NCBI GenBank assembly: GCA_965279195.1
Contig: CBDIHP010000012.1
Span: 1 to 35,768 of the forward strand
Direction: 5' to 3'
Source: CBDIHP01 sp965279195
GTDB lineage: Bacteria; Planctomycetota; Planctomycetia; Isosphaerales; Isosphaeraceae
DNA: 35,768 nt
Part shown: positions 7,449-17,462 of the stretch, piece after piece
Numbering within the stretch: the stretch's first letter is position 1
Layout: every line of letters begins with the position of its first letter
Notes under the pieces: generated by a model
Told to the model about the DNA's origin: nothing
The model's input: only the letters and a program-made list of their open reading frames with translations
Databases searched by the model: none
Translations under genes and position numbers: made by a program

Positions 7449-8254
7449 GCGGTCAGCGCCTTGATGCGGTTAAGGCCGACTTTGAGGACCTCGCGGGGGT
7501 CGGCGGCCCAGAGGGCGGGGTTGAAGAGTTCGAGGGAGAGCGGGCCGCTGTAACCGATGGTGCGGAGGTTGGCGATCACGCGCGGGAGGTCGGCGATGCC
7601 CTCGCCGACCTGGACGCGATCCGCGTCGGTCTGCGTCAACGGCGGCGGGTCGGCGGGCACGTCGTTGATGTGGAAGCAGGAGAGCATCGACCCGGGGAGT
7701 TGCAGCAGGTCGTCGACCGTCCCGCCGCCCCGGATCATGTGGAAGACGTCCGCGACGATCGTGGCCGAGGAGTCGCCGCTTCCGAGGGCGATGGCCATCG
7801 CGGAGGCGACGTTCCTGATCCCGTCCACGAAGCCGAGGAATTCCATCGACGCGTGGATCCCGGCCTTGCGGCCGAGTTCGAGGAGTTCCCGATACAAAGC
7901 CGCCGCCAGGTCGAGCCGGGTGATCCCCATCGGCGGGCTGGCGACGATCGAGGGGGAGCCGAGTTCGACCGCCTGGTCCATCCGTCGCCGGCACTCGTCG
8001 AGCGCCTTGATCCGGGCGTCGCCCTCGGCGGTGACCCAGCTATGCAGGGCGATCATGCTCACGACCTTGAGGCCGGCGTCGGACAGGGCGGACTTCAGCT
8101 CGGCGATCGACCCGCCGGCGGCGAGGTACTCGTCGACCTCGTCGTTCCAAGGCTCGATGGCCTCGAAGCCGACCTCGCCGGCGAGCTGGATCTTGGTGAG
8201 GAGGGGCGTGGGCCGGATGGTGCTGGTGTTGAGGCAATAGACGAACGAGCCCAT
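7445..8254 (-). CDS. Sugar phosphate isomerase/epimerase-like TIM-barrel protein
   Basis: 269 aa. The pattern of the xylose-isomerase-like TIM-barrel superfamily is visible: GFEAIEPWNDE at the second strand, LKVVSMIALHSWV, SMEFLGF, TIVADVFHMIRGG, CFHINDVPA and GPLSLELFNP, with the Glu, Asp, His and Glu residues expected to bind a divalent metal. Members isomerise or epimerise sugars, often inositol- or keto-sugar-related. It starts 18 bases after the stop of an SDR gene on the same strand, and such pairs commonly act on one polyol or sugar. ATG 8254 is preceded by GGAGG at good spacing. The substrate cannot be read from the sequence. Confidence 0.85.
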   Translation of the reverse strand: MGSFVYCLNTSTIRPTPLLTKIQLAGEVGFEAIEPWNDEVDEYLAAGGSIAELKSALSDAGLKVVSMIALHSWVTAEGDARIKALDECRRRMDQAVELGSPSIVASPPMGITRLDLAAALYRELLELGRKAGIHASMEFLGFVDGIRNVASAMAIALGSGDSSATIVADVFHMIRGGGTVDDLLQLPGSMLSCFHINDVPADPPPLTQTDADRVQVGEGIADLPRVIANLRTIGYSGPLSLELFNPALWAADPREVLKVGLNRIKALTA

Positions 8255-8272
8255 CGCGGACCCTCCGGTCGC

Positions 8273-9079
8273 TCAAGGTTTGTCGATGACGTGGTAGCGG
8301 GGGTGGTTGGCCCTGGGAAAGTACACCATGCCCGCGTCGTCCGCGATATGCAGGCCGGCGTCGACGTAGAGAATCGTCCCGGTGGATCGACGCCCGGCCG
8401 GGGTCGTGAAGTGGACGACCGTGTCGCCGATCTCGTCCGAGGTGATGAGGTTCTCGACCCCCTCGGGGAAGTCGGGCCGCCCCTGCTCGGCCTGGATGAT
8501 CCGCTCGCCGGGGGTGTCCACCCAGCCCGGCGCGACCATGTTGCAGGTGACCCCCCTGTCGAGGTATTCCACCGCCACCTGCTGGGTCAGCCCGAGGAGC
8601 CCCGCCTTGCTGGTGATGTAGGAGAACAGCCCCGGCATCGGACGCGTGGCCCGGGTCGACCCGATGTTGACGATGACGCCCCGGGTCTCGATCAGGCTGG
8701 GCAAGGCGGCGCGGATGCCGAGCCACGGCCCTTTCAAGTTGATGTCGAGGGTCTGGTACCAGAGGGCCTCGTCGGTGGAGAGCGCGGTCCCCCTGGGGCT
8801 GATGCCCGCGCTGTTGACCAGGACGTCGATCCGGCCCCAGCGGTCGCGGACGGCGGCGATCGTCCTCTCCCAGTCGTCGGCGTTGCGGACGTCGAGGCGA
8901 TGGCCCTCGGCGACGAGCCCCTCGCCGCCCAGTTCGGCGGCGGACCGACTCGCCGCGTCCTCGCGGAGGTCGGTCACGGCGACGCGGAACCCCGCGCGGG
9001 CGAGGGCCCGGACGATCCCGAAACCGATCCCCTGCGCCGACCCCGAAACGACCGCCACCCGCGCCGCCGACTCGCTCAT
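8273..9079 (-). CDS. SDR family NAD(P)-dependent oxidoreductase
   Basis: 268 aa classical short-chain dehydrogenase. The cofactor motif is GSAQGIG (13-19), Asp37 after the second strand suggests a preference for NAD over NADP, NSAG is at 89-92, and the catalytic set is Asn114, Ser141, Tyr154 and Lys158 (YITSK). It would interconvert an alcohol and a ketone. The next gene downstream, 18 bases away, is a TIM-barrel sugar isomerase, so a sugar or polyol substrate is plausible. The C-terminal tail (YFPRANHPRYHVIDKP) extends about 20 residues beyond the usual core and is not familiar. Start ATG 9079 is the first in frame and places the glycine motif at the usual distance. Confidence 0.9.
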   Translation of the reverse strand: MSESAARVAVVSGSAQGIGFGIVRALARAGFRVAVTDLREDAASRSAAELGGEGLVAEGHRLDVRNADDWERTIAAVRDRWGRIDVLVNSAGISPRGTALSTDEALWYQTLDINLKGPWLGIRAALPSLIETRGVIVNIGSTRATRPMPGLFSYITSKAGLLGLTQQVAVEYLDRGVTCNMVAPGWVDTPGERIIQAEQGRPDFPEGVENLITSDEIGDTVVHFTTPAGRRSTGTILYVDAGLHIADDAGMVYFPRANHPRYHVIDKP

Positions 9080-9194
9080 GGACCGCTCCGCTCCAGATCC
9101 AGTTCCCGCGCGAGGTCGCGTCCCGGCATCGGGCGCGACCCTTCGAGCGGGGGATTATCCCAGGCGGGCCGCGCCGTGCCCAGGCCGGGTCGGT

Positions 9195-9413
9195 TCAGCG
9201 GGACGGACCGGCGTCCTCGGCCTCCGGCTCGAACTCCTCCCACCACTCGATGTCGTCGCGGTCATCGGGCTCGTGGGCGGGGGGGGCGTCAGGGTCGCCA
9301 TCGGCCGGGGTGAGGGTGACGGTCAGGATGGCGCGCCCGGGCGGGAGATACTCCGGGAGGAGGACGCAGACGTACCGATCCTCGGGCACCACGATCTCGG
9401 TCCGGTACTGCAT
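9195..9413 (-). CDS. Small acidic hypothetical protein
   Basis: 72 aa. Residues 1-37 look like short beta strands (YRTEIVVPEDRYVCVLLPEYL, RAILTVTLTP). The tail (38-72) is strongly acidic with DDIEWWEEFEPEAED. GAGG precedes ATG 9413 by six bases, which supports translation. It lies 29 bases after the MaoC stop and 115 bases before the SDR gene, on the same strand. The overall shape, a compact N-terminal strand region plus an acidic tail, recalls short antitoxin-like proteins, but no toxin gene is next to it. I do not recognise the family. Confidence 0.6.
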   Translation of the reverse strand: MQYRTEIVVPEDRYVCVLLPEYLPPGRAILTVTLTPADGDPDAPPAHEPDDRDDIEWWEEFEPEAEDAGPSR

Positions 9414-9442
9414 CGGATCCTCGGGCGGGTTCGCGTTGGCGT

Positions 9443-9937
9443 TCAGGTGTTGGACGAATCGTCACCCGGCTCGGTTCCGGCGCCGGCGCGGCCCCGGACC
9501 AGGGTCTGGCTGCGGCCTTCCTGGACGACCTCGTCGCGCTGGTTGAGGATCCGGCGATGCCAGGTCACCACCCCTCGGCGGCCCCGGGACCTCGGCTCGA
9601 TGGCCTCGACCGCCGTCAGGACCCGGATGGTGTCCCCGAACAGCACGGGCCGGAGGAACTTCCACTCCAGGATGCCCAGGAACGCCATGGTGTCCATGCG
9701 GGGGCACAGGCTGGTGAGCCCGCTGGCGATGGAGAGCGTGAGCAGGCCGTGGGCGATCGGCTTGCCGAACGGCCCGGCGGCGGCAAGCTCGTGGTCGGTG
9801 TGGATCGGGTTGTAGTCGCCCGAGAGGCCCGCGAACATCACAACGTCCGTCTCAGTGACCGTCCGCGCGGCGGATTCCCACTCATCGCCGATGGACAGGT
9901 CGTCGAAATAGAGGAGCGGAATGTGCTGGCGAGCCAC
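9443..9937 (-). CDS. MaoC-like dehydratase (hotdog fold)
   Basis: 164 aa with the (R)-specific enoyl-CoA hydratase signature FAGLSGDYNPIHTD, in which Asp41 and His46 form the catalytic pair, followed by FGKPIAHGLL. The reaction is hydration of trans-2-enoyl-CoA or a related thioester. Later blocks, EWKFLRPVLFGDTIRV and VVTWHRRILNQRDEVVQEG, fit the family. The start codon is GTG 9937 with AGAGG six bases upstream. The C-terminal end (GRAGAGTEPGDDSSNT) is low complexity. It is the first gene of a minus-strand group with the small acidic protein, SDR and isomerase; no thioesterase or ligase is nearby, so the pathway is unknown. Confidence 0.9.
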   Translation of the reverse strand: MARQHIPLLYFDDLSIGDEWESAARTVTETDVVMFAGLSGDYNPIHTDHELAAAGPFGKPIAHGLLTLSIASGLTSLCPRMDTMAFLGILEWKFLRPVLFGDTIRVLTAVEAIEPRSRGRRGVVTWHRRILNQRDEVVQEGRSQTLVRGRAGAGTEPGDDSSNT

Positions 9938-10754
9938 GAGAAACCTCTACGGGAGAACGATGCGGGTTGGGATGGGATTCTGCCGGAGGTGCCGTGGGTG
10001 TCCCGGTCCATCGAATCCGGATTGTGTCGCCTCCGCCGAACGTCGTCAAGCCAATCACCTTCGACCGAATCGAACCGTCTCCGCCGGGACCCCGGACGGT
10101 CGGTTGCGCCCCCGGCGCTCCTGCTGGGAACACCGATTCCCCGAGAACAGCGCCAGTGTTCAATGTCTGACGCGCTCGCGGGTCTTTTTTGCCGGGCCAT
10201 CTGGTCTTCCACGTTGTACTTACGAACAATCGGATGGTCTGAGGGAAATCGGAGTTCGCCCGATCGCGGGGACTGAGATCGCGAGGGCCGTCCGGCGCCC
10301 GGCCTTCTCCTGCCCGCGCACGCGAATGCCCAGCCGGGACGCGATTTCCCCGAACTCGTGTCGAAATCCGCCGGAGTTGGCGTAATGATTCCATCGCCGT
10401 CCGTGATCGACGTCTTGATCCGTCGCGGATCGCCAAGGTAGCCTGGATGCCCACACTGGCTCGGAAGACCGGAGGAGGGCGTGCCCGGCGATGCCGGCGG
10501 GGACGTGCGTTCGCTGTCTTCGAATGCGGCGCCGGCCCAGGCCATCCTGGACCGGCGACCGGCGTGTGGCGTGTCGGGACGCGAAACGATCGAGATCCTG
10601 TCGGTTCGGAACGGCGTATGCTCTAGGGGGTGCCTGAGCTTCATTCGGAACGGGGAAATCACGGGGTTGACGCCGAACGAATTTCGGTCCCCGTCTCGCC
10701 GACGATGCCCGCCGATTGACCTTCGAGTTGGTGTCCGATCCTGGGGAGTGTGGG
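9938..10754. other. Long intergenic region between MaoC and ANTAR regulator
   Basis: About 817 bases without a convincing gene. The open frames here lack the strong third-position G/C bias of the neighbours and give no recognisable protein. G+C is visibly lower than in flanking genes. It holds a weak hairpin followed by six T (10169-10190) and must contain divergent promoters for MaoC and the regulator. A small RNA or a long 5' leader is possible; nothing in it is definite. Confidence 0.5.
10169..10190 (+). terminator. Weak terminator-like hairpin with T6
   Basis: GACGCG (10169-10174) can pair imperfectly with CGCGGGTC (10177-10184) and is followed by TTTTTT (10185-10190). No coding gene on the plus strand precedes it, so if it works it would end a non-coding transcript from the long intergenic region. 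Confidence 0.3.
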
Positions 10755-11354
10755 ATGAATCGACCTATGAAAATCCTCGTCGCCGATGACGAAAAGCCCG
10801 TGGCCGCCGGCCTCCAGGGGCAGCTGGACGCCCTGGGCTACGACGTGGTCGCGGTCGTCCACGACGGACACCACGCGATCGAGGTCTGCAGGCGGACCCT
10901 CCCCGACCTCGTCCTGATGGACATCGAGATGCCCGGGCTCGACGGCCTCTCCGCCGCGCGTCAGATCGCGCGTGACCCGGGCACTCCGGTCGTCATCCTC
11001 ACGGCCCACGGCCACCCGAACCTCATCGAGCAGGCGGTCGAGGGGGGGGTTGTCCACTACCTCCTCAAGCCGGTGACCAGCCCGAGCCTGCACGCGGCCA
11101 TCCAGGTCGCCATCGCCCGGTCGCGGGAGACCCGCTCGCTCCGCGAGAACGTCCTGATCCTGGAGCAGACGATCAAGGAGCGGAAGCTCATCGAGCGGGC
11201 CAAGGGGATCCTGATGGACCGCAAGAAGATGACCGAGCCGGAGGCCTTCAAGTACCTCCAGCGCGAGAGCCAGAACCGCCGGATGCCCATGGCCCGGCTG
11301 GCCGAGGCCATCGTCCAGGCCGACGAGCTGCTGGACCCGCCCTCGGGCAATTGA
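10755..11354 (+). CDS. Response regulator with receiver and ANTAR RNA-binding domains
   Basis: From ATG 10755 (GGGGAG six bases upstream) the protein has 199 aa. The receiver domain (5-120) has the acidic pair in ADDE, the phospho-acceptor Asp56 in LMDIEMPG, Thr83 and Lys105. The C-terminal part (about 130-190) has a coiled-coil start and the ANTAR block KLIERAKGILMDRKKMTEPEAF and YLQRESQ, with the three-helix ANTAR pattern. ANTAR proteins bind paired hairpins in nascent RNA and prevent termination when phosphorylated. No kinase gene is adjacent. Transcription likely ends at the hairpin at 11388-11408. A longer reading from 10716 adds 13 unconserved residues and has no better ribosome site. 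Confidence 0.93.
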   Translation: MNRPMKILVADDEKPVAAGLQGQLDALGYDVVAVVHDGHHAIEVCRRTLPDLVLMDIEMPGLDGLSAARQIARDPGTPVVILTAHGHPNLIEQAVEGGVVHYLLKPVTSPSLHAAIQVAIARSRETRSLRENVLILEQTIKERKLIERAKGILMDRKKMTEPEAFKYLQRESQNRRMPMARLAEAIVQADELLDPPSGN

Positions 11355-11387
11355 CCCGACCGATCAACAGCCGACGTGTCCGCGAAG

Positions 11388-11408
11388 AGGCCCCGCCAGG
11401 GGCCTTTT
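11388..11408 (+). terminator. Intrinsic terminator of the ANTAR regulator gene
   Basis: GGCCCC (11389-11394), loop GCCA, GGGGCC (11399-11404) and then TTTT; A11388 pairs with T11405. The position, 34 bases after the stop, is right for a Rho-independent terminator. Confidence 0.8.
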
Positions 11409-11718
11409 CTCGTTGCGCATCCCGCAGCGGATGCATGGTATCTTATCAGGGATGGCTTGTGTTTTTCCGGGATTTCGGTTGACGGATCCGGAACCGCGGT
11501 TGTAGCCTCATCCGGCGAGGTCTCATCTCACCGGCCAATCCTCGGCCGGCCCGACACGAATGCCGGTTGAGTGCGACGCGGGGGCGGATCCCGGGAGTGG
11601 TCCCGAGGTCCCATATCTCCTCCCCGCACCGTCCGCACGCGGACCCACTCGATCCTCGACCGCTCGGCCCCAGTGATCACGGATCGGTCCGTACTCGCCG
11701 AACACCCGGGAGGATGGC
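11409..11718 (+). other. Intergenic leader before the BON-like gene
   Basis: 310 bases with no gene. It contains a perfect 6-bp stem with a 6-base loop (GCATCC 11417-11422, GGATGC 11429-11434) and a lower-GC stretch (11435-11510) that may hold a promoter, although I see no pair of good hexamers. The hairpin has an ANTAR-like loop size but lacks the A at loop position 1, so it is not called as a target. Confidence 0.3.
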
Positions 11719-11976
11719 ATGCCCACGACCGTTCAGGAACCGCGGACGTTTCACGCGCCCATCCCGTTGAACCCGTCGGAATCCGAACTCTTCGAGGCCC
11801 TCATCGCCCGCTCGGCCTGCGGGCGGATCCGCGACCTCCACGTCGAATGCTCCGAACACCTGGTCGTCCTGACCGGGCGGACCCGGACTTACCACGCCAA
11901 GCAACTCGCCCAGCAGGCGGTGCTCGAACAACTCCAGGGCGACCGCACCCTGGCCAACCAGATCGTGGTCGCCTGA
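11719..11976 (+). CDS. Small BON-domain-like protein
   Basis: 85 aa. The segment RIRDLHVECSEHLVVLTGRTRTYHAKQLAQQAV follows the BON pattern: a strand, an L-x-G turn, then a helix with two Ala. It ends NQIVVA, like the closing strand. BON domains bind phospholipids or similar surfaces and are usually found in periplasmic proteins, but this one has no signal peptide, so it may be cytoplasmic. ATG 11719 is preceded by GGGAGG nine bases upstream. It stands between the ANTAR regulator and a secreted hydrolase and is not obviously in an operon with either. A similar motif occurs in the broken gene at 30989-32682. Confidence 0.75.
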   Translation: MPTTVQEPRTFHAPIPLNPSESELFEALIARSACGRIRDLHVECSEHLVVLTGRTRTYHAKQLAQQAVLEQLQGDRTLANQIVVA

Positions 11977-12086
11977 ACCCGAGCTGACTCGTTGACAGGG
12001 GGATGGACTTACCTGACAGTCTCGGGATGCCCCGCCCAGGGGCGACACCGGATCGTCACCATCTCCCTCAGACGAGGTCGCTCCCC

Positions 12087-13040
12087 ATGCTTCGCCGCTG
12101 GCTCCCCACGGCCGGTCTCCCCCTCTGTCTCCTGGTCGGTTTCGCGACTCTGGCGGGCGACCCGCGCACCGCGAATGCGGTCGATCCCCCGCTGGCCCGG
12201 CAGTCGGACGTCATCTACGGCCGGAAATTCGGCACGGCCCTGACGATGGACATCTTCCGCCCGGCGGCCAAGCCGAACGGGGCGGGGGTGATCGTCGTGA
12301 TCAGCGGCGGGTTCGTCTCGGCCGCCGACAACATCAATCCGCTGTTCGCCCTCCCCTTCACCAACCGGGGCTACACGGTCTTCGCCGTCCTCCACGGCAG
12401 CCAGCCGAGGTACTCGATCCCCGAGATCGTCACCGACCTCCATCGCGCTGTGCGGTTCATCCGGCACCACGCGAAGGACTACAGCATCGACCCGAACCGC
12501 CTCGGGATCGCCGGCGCCTCGGCCGGCGGGCACCTCTCGCTGATGATGGGCACGGCCGGGACGCAGGGCGATCCCACGGCCAGGGATCCCGTCGACCGCG
12601 AGTCCAGCCGGGTGCAGGCCGTCGCCTGCTTCTTCCCGCCGACCGACTTCCTGAATTGGGGGAAGTCGGGCGACGCGAGGATCAACCCGATGGACCACGC
12701 AAAGCCGTTCCGGCCGGCGTTCGACTTCTATGAGGTCGACAAGGACGTCAACATCTGGAAGCCGGTCACCGACCCGGCGCGTCGGCGCGAGATTTCTCGC
12801 GACATCTCACCGATTTATCACGTCACCGCCGACGACGCCCCGACCCTGATCATCCACGGCGACGCCGACCCGCTCGTCCCGTTGCAGCAATCCGAGATCA
12901 TCGTCGAGGCGTTCAAGAAGGCCGGCGTGGACAGCAAGCTCGTCGTCAAGCCCAAGGCCGCCCACGGCTGGCCGACCATCCTGCTCGACTTCAACACCCT
13001 GGCCGACTGGTTCGACCAGCACATCGGAAAGGCGAAGTAG
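12087..13040 (+). CDS. Secreted alpha/beta hydrolase (esterase/lipase-like)
   Basis: From ATG 12087 the protein has 317 aa, with a signal peptide MLRRWLPTAGLPLCLLVGFA and likely cleavage after TANA. An upstream ATG at 12003 would put 28 polar residues before the signal, so it is rejected. The nucleophile elbow is GASAGG with Ser145, the likely acid is Asp261 in HGDADPLVP and the base is His293 in AAHGWP. The oxyanion-hole turn reads VISGGF. The group includes acetyl-xylan and feruloyl-type esterases and other small-ester hydrolases; the exact ester is not evident. The stop TAG lies next to a palindrome-rich intergenic region shared with the convergent SGNH gene. Confidence 0.88.
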   Translation: MLRRWLPTAGLPLCLLVGFATLAGDPRTANAVDPPLARQSDVIYGRKFGTALTMDIFRPAAKPNGAGVIVVISGGFVSAADNINPLFALPFTNRGYTVFAVLHGSQPRYSIPEIVTDLHRAVRFIRHHAKDYSIDPNRLGIAGASAGGHLSLMMGTAGTQGDPTARDPVDRESSRVQAVACFFPPTDFLNWGKSGDARINPMDHAKPFRPAFDFYEVDKDVNIWKPVTDPARRREISRDISPIYHVTADDAPTLIIHGDADPLVPLQQSEIIVEAFKKAGVDSKLVVKPKAAHGWPTILLDFNTLADWFDQHIGKAK

Positions 13041-13124
13041 CCCGCAGGGCGAGGAGGCCGCGTACTCGGAGCCTCCGCACCAATTTGTGGTAGGAATGCA
13101 GCGGCCCGTGGGTCGTTCGTATCT

Positions 13125-13164
13125 GGTGGTGCGGAGGCCGCGAGGACGCGGCCACCACACCCTA
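13125..13164. repeat. GTAGGGTG-type palindromic element (copy 2, degenerate)
   Basis: A perfect 7-bp stem, GGCCGCG (13136-13142) and CGCGGCC (13147-13153) with loop AGGA, is flanked by partly pairing GTGGTG and CACCAC, and the minus strand begins GGTAGGGTGTGG. The TAG of that sequence is the stop of the SGNH gene (13162-13164). A second inverted pair, GCCTCCGCACCA (13071-13082) and its perfect complement (13127-13138), fills the rest of the gap. It resembles copy 1 in its end sequence and position rather than in full sequence. Confidence 0.65.
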
Positions 13165-13787
13165 CCGGATGATCCGGCACGGCGGCTCGGTCGGGTCGGG
13201 GAGCAGATAGCGCACGATGGCCCGGGCGATTTTCCTGCCGCCCTGCTCGGAGGGTTCGATCGGGGAGGCCGCCGAGTAATCGCCGGGCTCGGGGCAGACG
13301 TGCCGGAGGTCGATCAGGCTGAAGCGTTTCCTCGTGGCCGTCTTCACGATGACGTCGTTGAAGAGCGAGAGCCCGGCGTGGAGCGCGGGCCTGAGCCCGG
13401 GGACGGCGTCGTAGATCGTGCAGACGGCGACGGGCCGGTTGAAGGCGAGCACGCCGTCGAGCATGGCGATGTAATTGGCTTCGAACTTCTCGCGGATCTC
13501 GAAAAGCTCGACCATGTGGTCCGCGAACGAGGCGAAAACCCCGTTGAGGATTGAACCGCTGACCCCCAGCGCGTCGTTGCCACCGACGCTGACGATCAGG
13601 TGGGTCGCGTCGGCGGGGATCTTCTCGAATTGCGACTCGACATCGGCCGACTTGTCGCCGTCCACGGCCGCGAGCGTGGCCGACCAGCCCTCCGGGAGGA
13701 GGGCCCGGAGGTGGTCGATCACGGCCTGATTCTCGGCGACGTAAGGCCAGTTGTCGAAGATCGAGTCGCCCAGGAGGACGACGTGAC

Positions 13788-13791
<4 letters not shown>
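13162..13791 (-). CDS. SGNH/GDSL-type hydrolase-like protein
   Basis: 209 aa. Block I is LLGDSIFDN with Ser10, and the Asn block is SVGGND (68-73), so the SGNH fold is likely. The usual C-terminal DxxH block is absent: where His is expected the protein reads SPIEPSEQGG. Either a different base serves or the protein is not a standard esterase. There is no signal peptide, so it is cytoplasmic. The start is GTG 13791, which overlaps the Lon stop by four bases (GTGA), so the two genes are probably co-transcribed and coupled. Substrate unknown. Confidence 0.82.
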
Positions 13792-16403
<2,612 letters not shown>

Positions 16404-16619
16404 CGAGCCCCGGGCGCGGTCGGACGAGGGGCCCGCGCGAACGGAACAGGACCTGATCGAATTGTTTCCAAAGACCCGGCGGAAAGGAAGTAGGTTCCCT
16501 GCCCGCCGGGGAGGATTCAGGGCCGCCCGCGCCCGACATAACGATTCTAGTTCACGCCCGATCCCGGGATAGGCTCAGCCCGACGAATTCCTGCCGGATC
16601 GAACGAGTGCGAACCCCGC

Positions 16620-17366
16620 CTAGCGCTTCCACCAGTCGGCTTCATCTTCGAAGCTGTCACCGTAGCGGTTTTGGTAGTGCATGGCCTGCAACGCCTGGAA
16701 ATTCAGGAATGCCATGAAGGCCAGCATCAGCGCGTTGACGACCGAATTCCTCAGGAAGAAATACCCGGCGAGCGAACCGGCCGTGACCAGCGAGATGATG
16801 TGCGCCCAGCGCGTCGCCTGACTCTTCCCCCGGAAGAACTCCAGGAGGATCTGGAGGATCCGCCCGCCGTCGAAGGGGAGCATGGGGATCAGGTTGAAGA
16901 GGCTCCAGATCAGGTTGATCTGGAGCAGGTAGTAGATGCCGAGCTGGACGTAGAGATTCCCCCGCGAGAAATCGCCGAGCATCGCCTCGCGCGGCGAGAG
17001 CCCATACAGGACCACATCCAGGGCGAGGACAAGGGCGAACAGGATCAGCCCGAAGCCGGGCCCCATCGCCACGATCCGGAGCCGACGCCAGGGGCTGCGG
17101 GGCTCGCGGGTGTGGACGCAGACGCCCCCCATCCAGAACAGGATGACCTCGGGGATCTCTCCTTCGAGCTTCACCATGAGCGCATGGCCGAACTCGTGCA
17201 CCAGCACCGAGAGGAATACGCAGGCCATGAAGATGACGACCTCCGAGCCCGTCCCCTGCATCCCCAGGCCGGCGGACAGGACCCAGAACATCGGGTGCAC
17301 GCGGACCGGGATGCCGAGGAGCCGGAAGCGGACGTCGAACTCGGTCGGTGCGGGGATGCCCAGCAT
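16620..17366 (-). CDS. Site-2 protease (M50) family intramembrane zinc protease
   Basis: 248 aa with about six hydrophobic segments. The zinc site is HEFGH (57-61) and the third ligand is in NLIPMLPFDGGR (158-169, Asp166). Both define the M50 site-2 protease family. Members cleave membrane-spanning segments of regulatory proteins, such as anti-sigma factors. There are no PDZ or CBS domains, so this is the compact type. It lies 96 bases after a PEP-protein phosphotransferase gene and upstream of Lon on the same strand. The target cannot be read from the sequence. Start ATG 17366 has no obvious ribosome site. Confidence 0.93.
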   Translation of the reverse strand: MLGIPAPTEFDVRFRLLGIPVRVHPMFWVLSAGLGMQGTGSEVVIFMACVFLSVLVHEFGHALMVKLEGEIPEVILFWMGGVCVHTREPRSPWRRLRIVAMGPGFGLILFALVLALDVVLYGLSPREAMLGDFSRGNLYVQLGIYYLLQINLIWSLFNLIPMLPFDGGRILQILLEFFRGKSQATRWAHIISLVTAGSLAGYFFLRNSVVNALMLAFMAFLNFQALQAMHYQNRYGDSFEDEADWWKR

Positions 17367-17462
17367 GCGTCGTCCAACAGGGGCGAGGGATCGGGAGGTT
17401 TCGAAGACTCAAGGGAGAAGGTACGTCCCCCAACACGCCGGGACAACCCCCATCGCGGGCGA

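Noticed and set aside
7436..9313. Open plus-strand frame of about 625 codons opposite the isomerase and SDR genes
   Set aside because: It spans two well-supported minus genes and has no motif; composition is that of an antisense shadow.
9882..10454. Open minus-strand frame of 190 codons in the MaoC-ANTAR gap
   Set aside because: No third-position bias, no motif, and it overlaps the start of the MaoC gene in a different frame.
11417..11434. Hairpin with six-base loop considered as an ANTAR target
   Set aside because: The loop (CGCAGC) lacks A at position 1, and no second paired hairpin is adjacent.
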